Shown here one piece after another: positions 36,086 to 45,055 of a DNA stretch of 64,000 bases; the first letter of the stretch is position 1, and each line of letters begins with the position of its first letter. Both the position numbers and the translations under genes were made by a program. The stretch covers positions 123,137 through 187,136 of the forward strand of contig JADNRV010000109.1 in the NCBI GenBank assembly GCA_015499995.1. The letters run 5' to 3'. Source of the DNA: Flammula alnicola (taxonomy: Eukaryota > Basidiomycota > Agaricomycetes > Agaricales > Strophariaceae). The notes beneath the pieces were generated by a model. It had not been told where the DNA came from and made no database searches. It was given only the letters and a program-made list of their open reading frames with translations.

Positions 36086-36955
36086 TACTCTCTCTCTCGA
36101 ATTGACCCAGTGAGGACTGGAAAAATTTGCGTTCAACCCTATCAATTCTCACCCAGAAAATGAAACAGTATTGAACTAAACAAATAAAAGTGAGGAGGTT
36201 AGACTGTTCTGCCCCATTTTATGCTCCGACTTACAGTGAGAGTCGGATGATAAAAATATCAACTTGCCGTCTACTCCGAAGGATTGCCGATTCGATCGCC
36301 GGCTCGGCTCCGGCAGCGACGCGGTCGGCCCTTCTTCAAGTTGAACAATCAGCTTACTGCTTAGTCTCTAGACCTGTGACCGATCCTAGTATGTGCCAAA
36401 ACCCACGATACTAGGACCTGTAAAGCGGGACTTGCCGGCTCTTGTCGCGCGCTATGATCGAGAGTGGAGCGTCCGGACATCACCGACGCTCCTTTTTAAG
36501 GCAAAGACCTCGAATAGGAAGGTACGATTTGGCCTGGATTTGGCAGAGCGCGTCTGAGAGCAAACTCGCGCTCACTTTCCCTTCATATGTAATCCTTTCT
36601 TTTAATTGTATGGTATGGCATCTGGCCCAACTCTCAGTGTATGGCTTCAGTTTTTTCGTACTTGTTCTCCCGGAGAGATTTCACGGCTGGTATCAGTGGA
36701 AATTCCTCAAGATCATCTTCCCCTAGGCTCGTGACCACCCTGTATATGAGATACTCGATATACAGGCTGGTCCGTCTGAGTTTAAATCCCTGTAGCGCGC
36801 GCCTCCCACGCCCTTCTCCATAAAAGGTTCGACGATTTTTGACCTCCCCTGAACAAATCTGGTCACGTTACACTGTCAACAAACGCGCTGCCTCTTTCAA
36901 ACGTGTCTATGGCTATGCTGGCACCTTGAATACAGGACTTAGAGCGCGTTTTTTT

Positions 36956-39241
36956 ATGGACAACGCGTCGATATTGGACGACAAACTTGCTAGGACCCGA
37001 CAGGCTCTTCAAAATATCCGGGAACTGCCCGCTACCCTCCTCAAATCTGCTTTTGATATTATTATCCCTGCTGATCGTGCTCCAGCGCCGACTTTCTGGA
37101 CGCCGTACAATGATAAAGAGAGACATATCGGGCTTCGAGCATGCCTCCTTGTCTGGACTGTAACTGAATACAAGCTGGTACCTCGGGAATTCCAGCTGGA
37201 GTCAACAATAGCGCTTATGACCGGAAAGGACTCCTTAATCGATGTCGGTACTGGCTATGGAAAGACTTTATGCATGGTCATACCTTGTCTACTGGCTCCG
37301 GAAAGTCTTGCTATTATTTTTTCCCCTCTCAAACGACTGCAAGCGGTTCAAGTACTGGAATTCACGCGCTATGGGATCGAAACAATTGCTATTAACGAGG
37401 ACACACCAAACGAGCCAGAGCTCTGGAAGGTTAGAGCGAGATGGACACTTGGTGGCTTGCATTGAAAATGTCCCTTTATATCCAGAAAATTAGCAGAGGA
37501 AAGTTCTCGGCGCTTTTTGTCCAACCGGAGCAACTCTTTACGATTGATGGACATCTACCTCGATTGGCGCGGTTGATGCAGGATCGCGCATTTGTCAAAC
37601 TGGTCAAGCGTACTCACGTTGACGAAGCCCATTTTATATATAGTGCAGGAATGGCGCACTATGGCTTACCTGCATTTCGGGCGGCTTGGGGCAAGCTAGG
37701 CGAATTTCGAATCAAAGTTGGGAAAGGCATTCCCATACAGGCGCTCTCTGGCACGCAGCCTCCTCATATCAAAAAAGCTATCATCGCCAGCCTTCTTTTT
37801 GACGAGGCCAATCTTTGCTCCATCAAACTGTCAAGCAACCGTCCAAACATTGTTTATGCAACTCATCCTATTGTCGGCGAGCTCTCTGACTTTCGAAATC
37901 TCGACTTTCTCGTTCCAGATGACTGTCCATCCGATATAAGACTTCCGAAAACCATTGTTTTCCATGATGATTCCAAGGAATCTTCAAGTGCGGCCCTTCA
38001 TGTCGACCGTCGGCTTCATACATCCCTTCAGGACAAAGGAATTGTGCGACACTACCACGGAGGAATGTCAACCGAGTACCTAACTAAAGTATACGAGGAT
38101 TTTAGCAAGACTGATGGCGTCTGTCGGATTTTACATGCCACGTCAGGCGCATCTACCGCATGTTCTTATCTTTTGATCTCTTATTTATTACTTATCCATC
38201 TATATAGGGACTTGACATCTCAGATATCGAGGCTGTTGTTCAATACGGGATTTCACGAGATGTGCCGTCAACGCTTCAACGCTGCGGGAGGGGTGGAAGA
38301 TCCTCTTCAGGAGAGGCAATTTTTTTAATTATGTATGAGCCGTGGGCACTCGACATTGACCTTTTCAGTACCGAAGAAGACCCAACTGATCCGGACTTTC
38401 CTAATAATGGAAAATTGACGAAACATGCAACCAAGATCCAACGTACCGGAAGAGCGATGATAGCTGCAGTTCAATCGAAAGAAGATTGCCTTCGTGGGTT
38501 TTGGGCAAACTATTTGAAGGATCTATCCCTCACTGGTAAGCAAATACTTCCTTTCTATTTCTAACTGATGCCATGTGCAAATTTTCAGCGCGTACATTCA
38601 CGACGGAGTGGTGTTGTGATCGACATCCAGGATCCGGATTTCACATTAGACGATACTTCAAAGGTCGCTTTCTGTATCAAGATGGAACCTTGAGTCTCTT
38701 ATATGGCGATATTGATGAAATAGATCGCAAAGAGATTCTCCCACCGCGGAAGGGAAAGCGCCCTGCTGGAAAAAAGGTTCGCGCAACAAAAGACCGCATG
38801 GAGCTCAAATCACGTTTGCTCCTTTGGCGCACCGATACCCATTCAAATGACCCTCTGGCCTCTGTACAACCGCCTTCCTTTATTCTCGATGATAAAGCGA
38901 TCAAGACTTTGGCAATAATACATCCAACCGAGATCAGAAACACTACGCAAGTTGTTCTTGCGCTGAACGAAATAGACGAGTGGGATCAAGAGTGGTCGAA
39001 GAAAATACTTGCGGTCATCCGCACATATGATAAAGAGTTGGATGATGCTCGAAAGGCTGCTGTTGCACAGGAGAAGGCTCGACAGAAGCGAAGGAAAGTT
39101 GAAATAGACAAAGCCTTGTTCCAGGAAGAATCTGATCGTGTTCGAGCTGAAACGGAACGTCGGATACAAGAGTCTGCTGCCCAAGGATCCTCGCGTTTTG
39201 CTAATACAGATATTCGCCGTAATCTACGGCCTCGAAAGTAG
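36956..39241 (+). CDS. RecQ-like DEAH helicase of the mobile element
   Basis: A 708-residue superfamily 2 helicase, likely ATP-driven DNA unwinding during movement of the element. Exons: 36956-37429, 37486-38157, 38208-38535 and 38589-39241. Motifs: I GTGYGKT (98-104), II DEAH (204-207), III-like ALSGTQPPH, IV-like KTIVFHDDSKE, V-like ATSGASTGLDISDIEAVVQY, VI QRCGRGGR (406-413). After the core comes a WCCDRH segment, perhaps a remnant of the RecQ zinc-binding region. A Lys/Glu/Arg-rich coiled-coil tail ends NLRPRK. The second intron starts GCATGT (GC-AG); using the nearest GT would break motif V. The first ATG follows the left terminus by ~230 bp; a longer non-ATG opening exists. It converges on the DUF6589 gene, with stops 29 bp apart. 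Confidence 0.88.
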
Positions 39242-39270
39242 TTACCAGTCCTTAATAAATAACCAACTGT

Positions 39271-41945
39271 TCACTGCTCTGTATCAACATCCTCTAAATT
39301 TCGACCGAGAGCCAGCTCTGGTAGTGTATCGGTATCTTCTGATGGTTCGGGCTGATAAAGGTGACCATCTTTCATTGCCATAATCTTTCGATTGAACGTT
39401 CCAAGGGAAGATGACTTGAGTTTCTGTTCTCCCACTGCGAGAATGTCAAGAACGGGGATTACTTTGTCATTACCGTGCCTATCTTTTTTGAATGTTTGAA
39501 GTTTTTCATCCCGGGCATTATTCGCAATGAGCCAGACCAGAGGAGTTGTATCTGGTTTAGTATGTGTCGTACTTTGATAGGCGGTACTCATTGCAGTTGC
39601 AACCTGTTTTTTGACCTTTTTAAGGTAGTCGATTGCGGCCGAAATATTTCCAAGGCGATCCCATGTTGATTGCAGGCCTTTTGCTTCAAGTAAAATCTGC
39701 AAATGTAAATGTAGGGCATAAGAAAGAGATTAGCAACATGTTATCATACCTTGAGCTCTCCGATAAGGTGCTCGATGTTAATATCGATTGGCATAGAGTG
39801 ACCTTCAAGCCCCGAGACATTCACAAGCATGTTGTCGTGCATAATATCTCTGGAAATAAAGAATAAGTTTTAACATTATTAATAATTAAAGAAGATGGAC
39901 GCACGCAAATTCCGGAGTCCACACATGCAGAAGATTAAATATGAAGTGCAGGATTTCTGTGCAGTAATTATTCCCTCCTGCACCTCGAAACATCATCCCG
40001 AGCTGGGGAAGAAAATCTTCTATGCAACCTATATCGCCATCTGAAATAGCTCGAACGAGTTCTGCGACATAAATAAGGTCGCGCGTGAGCAGTCGGATAT
40101 TGTGGTAAGCTACATCATCTTCTGGGTTCGGGCATTGTGCTTGTGCTGGTTGTGGCCGCGGCGCGGAACCTGCGTCAATGTGTCGTGCATCTGAATTTCC
40201 AGAGTCTGTATTGTTACCTTCACTCTCGTCGGAGGACTCCATCTCGTCATCGTTAGGCTTGGCCATTGGAGTCGCGTACTGCAATAGAATTTGTTGCGCG
40301 ATAGCAGAAAGCTGTTCTGGAGTAGGCTTTGACTCGGCAAATTCCTTTAGATTACTATGCCCACATTCCTCACGCCAGGCATTGAGTAAGAGTCCATCAC
40401 GAATTTGCGTAAGAGTGGCCAGAAGTGTATGATAATCTGGGTGTTCACCTCCGAGACGAGCTTTTGAAAGCAGGGTGAAAAAATAAGTCAAACTCGAAGC
40501 CTGTTCAACGCCGCCTCGATGAATATGAAGAAGAGCCCAGACCAAGTTGAGGCAAAGATGAAATAGGCCGAACCCAAGCTGGAATACCTGTCTCTGAGTC
40601 CAGGGATTCAAATCGCGCAAGCGAAGGATTTGTCCGGAGCGAATACGGGAATTTGTGAGTTGATCATTGAATGTCGGAATGGCATACTTGGATAAATGTT
40701 CTGGATCGCGCTTGAGTTGCGTAAGGTAGACATCATCGTGAAAGAGCAGATTGCCTCGGACGGTTGCTTCGTCAATGGTTGTTGCGCGGATTGGGTATTG
40801 TTCTGTTATATGACCTTTAGGCATAGGCCGTCGAGGCTTGTGTTGGAGGGCGGGAACTAGTGCATAGGATTCAAAATGTTCCGAAAATGTTGTGAGAACC
40901 CGAATGATGATGATCACAAGCTGAAATTGAAAAGATTCCAACTGTGCTCGTGTTGGTCGGACGTCGCGGTTAAATTCCAGTCCCACCGCATTTTTCAGCC
41001 GTTCCAGAATTGGTGCAAGCTTCATATGTTCGGGATTTCCGTTCCTGACCTTGTAGATAACGCCGAAAGTGCCCGATGTCACCTTTGCAGGCCCGAGAGA
41101 TCCTCTTTGCTCGACAAATATAGAGGTACTGAAATTGACGTTATCATAGCAGAACATATGCATTCCACGGCCGACTTGAATAGCCAGCTGGATGCAGTGG
41201 TTGGCAAGCGACTCAATGATTTTTAGGACCGAAGTGTAACAGACGGAGAGGCCGCATCTATGAAGCGCTTCGATGGTTTGCCGTGCACACCCTGTGGTCC
41301 ACAGAAAGAGGCCAAACTGTCCAGCAAATCCAAGGGAGAAGTGAGAGCGTTGGAAGCATAGCTGCTTCATGATTACGTTGCAAGTCTAGAGATAATAAGA
41401 TTAGTACTCGAAGGTTAGAGAAAGCAAAGTAATCTCACTCCAAGGGGCGTCTTCTTCTTATTCTTTTCCTTTGCGGACGCTGTTTCCGCAGCTGTTAAAA
41501 GGATCTGAAATAGGAATGGGGCGCTTTCTCGGTGCCCAGATACTGTCCAGCTATTGATGAATTCTGGTGTGATCGCGGAGAGACCAGGCAGCTTCTCAGC
41601 CTCTTGTACTACATCCATTTCCGTTGTCACTTTCTCGCAAATCAGCTCCAGAGCATGTGAAAGAATCAATTCATTCAATTTTTTCTTCCCAGCTGTACTG
41701 GACAAGACGAGGTCGAGGAATTGACCAAGCTTCCTGTTTTCGGCTTTATAAAACTCATTTCGGTATGCAGAAAACTGGGGGTTTGATTCGTCGAGTACAT
41801 CGAGTACAAGATCAAATGGGCTCAGACGACCATCGCGTAAAACGTTGAGCACATTCTCAATGCGTTCGGCTCGAGAAAATGTTTTCGAAGGTCCAGGAGA
41901 TTCAGGAGCATCTTGATCAGAAGAATCTGATTCAAAATTTTCCAT
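39271..41945 (-). CDS. DUF6589 protein, candidate recombinase/transposase
   Basis: An 837-residue protein. Exons: 41945-41439, 41385-39905, 39849-39750 and 39696-39271, all in phase and free of stops. The N-terminal ~170 residues are helical. The DUF6589 region follows: WTTGCARQTIEALHRCGLSV, then a strongly patterned FCYDNVNFSTSIFVEQRG (Asp at residue 250), FHLCLNLVWALLHIHRGGV, EECGHSNLKEFAESK, an acidic Ser/Asp-rich linker, then NMLVNVSGLEGHSMPIDINI and GLQSTWDRLGNISAAIDYL. The last two blocks are the usual C-terminal DUF6589 signature as I recall it. No biochemical function is established to my knowledge. Its position as the only large non-helicase gene of the element makes it the best transposase candidate (inference), with Asp250 a possible metal ligand. 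Confidence 0.85.
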
Positions 41946-42004
41946 CTCAAGTGAAATCGAGCTGCAAAATCAAATACATTTGAGAAAGATACAAAATAAA
42001 TGTT

Positions 42005-42340
42005 TTAATGAATTCGAACAGACGTGGTATCAAGATCCTCAAAAAAACCACTCTCCGCTACGTCCTCCTCCTGTGTCGGTGCCAAATTCGGCTTAGAAGT
42101 TGGAATAAATTTGAAGGTGGAAGGTGGTATATAAGGCCCAGAACGATTGACATTTCTTGCGAGATTGGAGACGAGGCCCGCCGCCAGCTCGGATGTTGAA
42201 CTTGAAGCTGTTGCAGTAGCAGAAAAATTGGTGAATTGCGTGTCAGACGCGAGAGGGTTGGGCTTCGGAGGTTTTCGAGGTTTTTTTGGTGGCGCAGGTA
42301 CAGCGGAGGCGAGGATATCAGCGGCGCTTCGGGGAGGCAT
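42005..42340 (-). CDS. Small MPPR protein of the inner element
   Basis: A 111-residue single-exon protein, transcribed in the same direction as the DUF6589 gene and ending 59 bp before its start codon. The N-terminus MPPRSAADILASAV is followed by a basic proline run (PPKKPRKPPKP), a Ser/Thr/Ala-rich middle (ATATASSSTSE), and an acidic end (EEDVAESGFFEDLD). It looks disordered with a DNA-binding basic patch; no family is recognised. A gene with a similar MPP start in the same relative position (about 200-250 bp inside the right terminus, minus strand) exists in the outer element (44355-44810), suggesting a conserved third component. The ATG at 42340 was preferred to an in-frame codon at 42367. 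Confidence 0.6.
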   Translation of the reverse strand: MPPRSAADILASAVPAPPKKPRKPPKPNPLASDTQFTNFSATATASSSTSELAAGLVSNLARNVNRSGPYIPPSTFKFIPTSKPNLAPTQEEDVAESGFFEDLDTTSVRIH

Positions 42341-42547
42341 ATTGCAGCGATGAGACCTTGTGCGCAAGGGAGAAAAAATTGCAGGACCGGAAAGATTTGG
42401 CGTGAGCCGGACCGGATTGTTCAGGGGAGGTCAAAAATCATCGAACCTTTTATGGACAAGGGCGTGGGAGCCGCGCGCTACAGGGATTTAAACTCAGATT
42501 TACCGGTCTGTGTATCGCAGGTTTACCTTCATGCACAGACGGTCACC

Positions 42548-44331
42548 CCCAGTGAGAATGCCGGCGGTTCCGTTTGGCTCAGATTGGTTGCCCTCGGTAT
42601 TTACCAATTCCATGTGTTCAAATCGGTTATAGTTGGTCAAATTATTATCATTCTGTACCTAGCTCAATTCTCCTCGGATAAATCTTAGCCTGAATTTCTC
42701 GATGTCCTAAATTCATCCAAAATGCACCCTACATATTCATCTCAACGATCTCAACACAGAGCGCACTTTTGACAAGTTCACACGGCACTGCCACCAGTGT
42801 CGTCTCATTTGCCTCAAACTGTGATCGACTTGTCTGTCCCTCTCCTCGCTCTGCTCGACCACTATGTTTTGACACAAGACTATTCCTAAATGGCTTCTCA
42901 ACCGAAGGAATTTCATTGCAATTGCCAGCGCTTTTGCCGTGGCCGTGAAACCTGAGACCACCATAAAAAACAATGAAAGCCTCAAGAAATTTTTCAAGCA
43001 CTGACAGCGCCAGTCGGGTCAAGAGAAGTCGACTACTATCGAACCAACACCCCGTGCGACACCGCTGCATGTGCAACTTGGTGGTCATGAGCAGGTGCGA
43101 GTACCAACAGTATCATTTCGATAATGCTCACCATGTTATACAAGAAATTGTAGGCACCGTTATTCAACCAAACCCTGTTGCCGCCACAAAATACCGAAGG
43201 TTCCAGATGTTCAACATCCTCCAGAACTGGCCACATCTACTGCGAAGGGATCGGTGTTTCCTCTCGAAGAAGTAACGGACGTTGGAATGGGTGGAGATAA
43301 GGGTTTAGGCAATGGAGAGATCGGGTCGCAGAAGGCATCTCAGCCATTCAAAGTATGTGTGATTTGCAATCTTATTGGGATGATACTTACTATACTCCTA
43401 CTAGTTGTTGCTGAAAAATGCCCTGTGAGTCTCTCTCCCCTTTGTCATTTGGCCGTTAGCCTGTTACTGACAGTCTTCTGTAGGGCGTACTCTGCTCACG
43501 TCACCTCTGGCCCCGCGGCCTCTCGTCTTGATGCCCTCAAATTGAATGGTATGTTTATTGATCCTTGCTCTTGTTCTTCACTAACAGATACCTCTCATCT
43601 CCAGCTACAAAATCCACAAAAAGCGAAATGGTTGCAATGCCATCAAGCTCAGGCTTGCCATCCGCTTGTGAAAGTGTCCTCACCACACCTTCGGCACCCC
43701 TGTTTCCACCGAATGCTGCCGTTTTCGACGAATAGCTTTGCTGAGTGGTTTGTTGATCCTGCTACGTCGATACAATATCATACCGACTAATTGTAGGAAT
43801 CTTTTTGGGGACAAATATTGCAAGACAAATAAACGCGCCACGAAGCAAGAGGTGAAGGACGCGTTTGAAGCACTCTCGGATAGCGAGAAGCAGGTCAGTT
43901 TGTTTCTCGAGCATCCCGCAATCTTTTAACTAATTGAATGTCTAATTTAAGAAATGGTCTGCTCTGCATAAAGAGAAACTCGCACAAAAGAAGGAAGCAC
44001 GAAATGCTGTGGCCATGGGGCAGTGAATGGGCGAAGTGGCTCGAGGGTAGGATGGCGAGGGTCAATATGGCACACTATGTGTTGGTTCTTTTCGGTTCTC
44101 TTCGGTACACCGTATTACGTAGTACATGTAGTGGTATTGTCAGAAATTAACCAATCTCATTCTATTAAAGCTACAGCAATTCTTTTATTGAGTCGATGCC
44201 AACCCAAACTAACCGATGACAATCGGTTAGATTCTAAATCCTGTGTTGTTATCGGTTTTGATCGGTGACATGTGCCCAAATCCGATTTCAACCAAAGACA
44301 ACCAACCTGAACCGCCGGTATTCTCACTGGG
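42548..44331. mobile_element. Third nested TIR element, inserted in a terminal repeat
   Basis: 1784 bp. The left end is CCCAGTGAGAATGCCGGCGG; the right end, inverted, is CCCAGTGAGAATACCGGCGG, one mismatch in 20. It is flanked by the 7-bp direct repeat GGTCACC (42541-42547 and 44332-44338), which is part of the host element's terminal motif. Subterminal AACCGAT/ATCGGTT motifs recur in both orientations near the right end (44190-44280), as in subterminal binding-site arrays of cut-and-paste elements. The superfamily is not assigned: the 7-bp duplication and CCCAGTG terminus do not match a group I can name with confidence. The interior has only broken reading frames. Confidence 0.8.
43797..44026 (+). 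pseudogene. HMG-box-like exons inside the third element
   Basis: Two exons (about 43797-43893 and 43952-44026) joined in phase 0 across a GTCAGT intron read LFGDKYCKTNKR, ATKQEVKDAFEALSDSEKQ, then KWSALHKEKLAQKKEARNA and a stop. The pattern of a conserved Phe-Gly block, a Leu-Ser-Asp-x-Glu-Lys turn and a Trp is reminiscent of HMG boxes. Upstream exons (43254-43790) cannot be joined without in-frame stops, so this is probably a decayed gene of the inserted element. Confidence 0.4.
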
Positions 44332-44354
44332 GGTCACCGGTCTAATCTTCCCCT

Positions 44355-44810
44355 TCAATACCTCGAGAGCTTTTCAGAAGAGAACAAGACTGTCTGTTTT
44401 TGAGCATCAATGATTTGCTGGGCTGTTACTGGAAGTGCTATGGTTCCCCGAGAACCTGCTCTATCCACTATATTGTCGGTTGGCCCAGTATCCAACTCCA
44501 TCGCGTACCCCAAATCTAGCATATTCAACGGTGTCTGCGGGGTCGGCATTCCATATGCAATCGATGTTGAACTTGGATCCAGTAGAGGAGCAGTGTTGGA
44601 TATGTTGAGGTCCCAGTCGGAAAGACGCGTCTTCTGGACGTTCGAGCTCTGGAAAGTCGGTTCGCGTTGTGATTTTCTCAGTAGCTTGTCCTCGTCCTCG
44701 GCCAAAGTTCCTAGCAAAGCGAAGCTCATCATTGTTGTCGAGGTCGCTCCTGATACATTTTCTTGTTGGCTTAATGACAGTTTTACACGGAAAGATGGTT
44801 TTGGAGGCAT
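44355..44810 (-). CDS. Small MPPK protein of the outer element
   Basis: A 151-residue single-exon ORF on the minus strand, starting MPPKPSFRVKLSLSQQENVS and ending FSSEKLSRY. Its stop codon is two bases from the ATCTTCCCC duplication left by the inner element, so the inner insertion narrowly missed the coding region. Contents: Ser/Thr-rich, with an acidic stretch (TLAEDEDK) and a Pro/Thr motif (MPTPQTPLNML). No family was recognised. It occupies the same place and orientation relative to the right terminus as the MPPR gene of the inner element, but sequence similarity beyond the start is weak. Confidence 0.45.
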   Translation of the reverse strand: MPPKPSFRVKLSLSQQENVSGATSTTMMSFALLGTLAEDEDKLLRKSQREPTFQSSNVQKTRLSDWDLNISNTAPLLDPSSTSIAYGMPTPQTPLNMLDLGYAMELDTGPTDNIVDRAGSRGTIALPVTAQQIIDAQKQTVLFSSEKLSRY

Positions 44811-45055
44811 CAGATACAGAAGCGAGTGTAGATGAGGGAAGGAAGGAAGCAAGGACGACCGCTGTCGATGCGCTCCGCCAAATCGTACCTTCCTATTCGA
44901 GGTCTTTGCCTTAAAAAGGAGCGTCGGGCATGTCGGAACAATTCATTCTCGATCATAGCGCGCGACAAGAGCCGGGAAGTCCCGGTTTTCCAGTCCTCAT
45001 ATCGAGGGTTTTCTCATATGATATATGAGGGCTGGTCACGAGTCTACTTAGTCTC

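Larger units (their letters stand above)
36724..44344. mobile_element. Inner autonomous-looking DUF6589/RecQ element
   Basis: Flanked by the exact 9-bp direct repeat ATCTTCCCC (36715-36723 and 44345-44353) inside the outer element. The left end starts TAGGCTCGTGACC and the right end, inverted, starts TAGACCGGTGACC. The left hairpin is CCTGTATAT/ATATACAGG (36739-36747, 36758-36766). The right hairpin is GTCTGTGTAT/ATGCACAGAC (42506-42515, 42531-42540; one mismatch). A subterminal inverted repeat (36771-~36862 versus ~42415-42500) is about 90% identical. The 7.6 kb includes a 1.8-kb secondary insertion (42548-44331) in the right terminus; removing it restores the end GGTCACCGGTCTA directly after the hairpin. 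Gene content: helicase (plus), DUF6589 (minus), small MPPR protein (minus), with no visible lesion. Confidence 0.85.
36369..45046. mobile_element. Outer element of nested DUF6589/RecQ-type transposon family
   Basis: Bounded by the exact 9-bp direct repeat CTTAGTCTC (36360-36368 and 45047-45055). Termini are TAGACCTGTGACC (left) and, inverted, TAGACTCGTGACC (right). Just inside are a left hairpin (TCCTAGTAT/ATACTAGGA, stems 36384-36392 and 36408-36416) and a right hairpin (CCTCATAT/ATATGAGG, stems 44995-45002 and 45023-45030). Then comes a subterminal inverted repeat of about 115 bp (36421-~36552 versus ~44875-44986), which includes CTTTTTAAGGCAAAGACCTC. Without the inner insertion it would be about 1.05 kb and carry only the small gene at 44355-44810, so it is a non-autonomous relative of the inner element. 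Confidence 0.85.

Noticed and set aside
36724..44344. Helitron, because of a helicase gene and terminal hairpins
   Set aside because: Helitrons encode a Rep-helicase fusion, have one 3' hairpin and make no target duplication. Here the helicase is RecQ-like without a Rep domain, both ends have hairpins, and there is a 9-bp duplication.
36724..44344. KDZ, Plavaka or Starship-type element
   Set aside because: No KDZ or CACTA-type transposase motifs and no tyrosine recombinase were seen; the large genes are RecQ-like and DUF6589. A 9-bp duplication is MULE-like, but no MULE transposase motif is visible.
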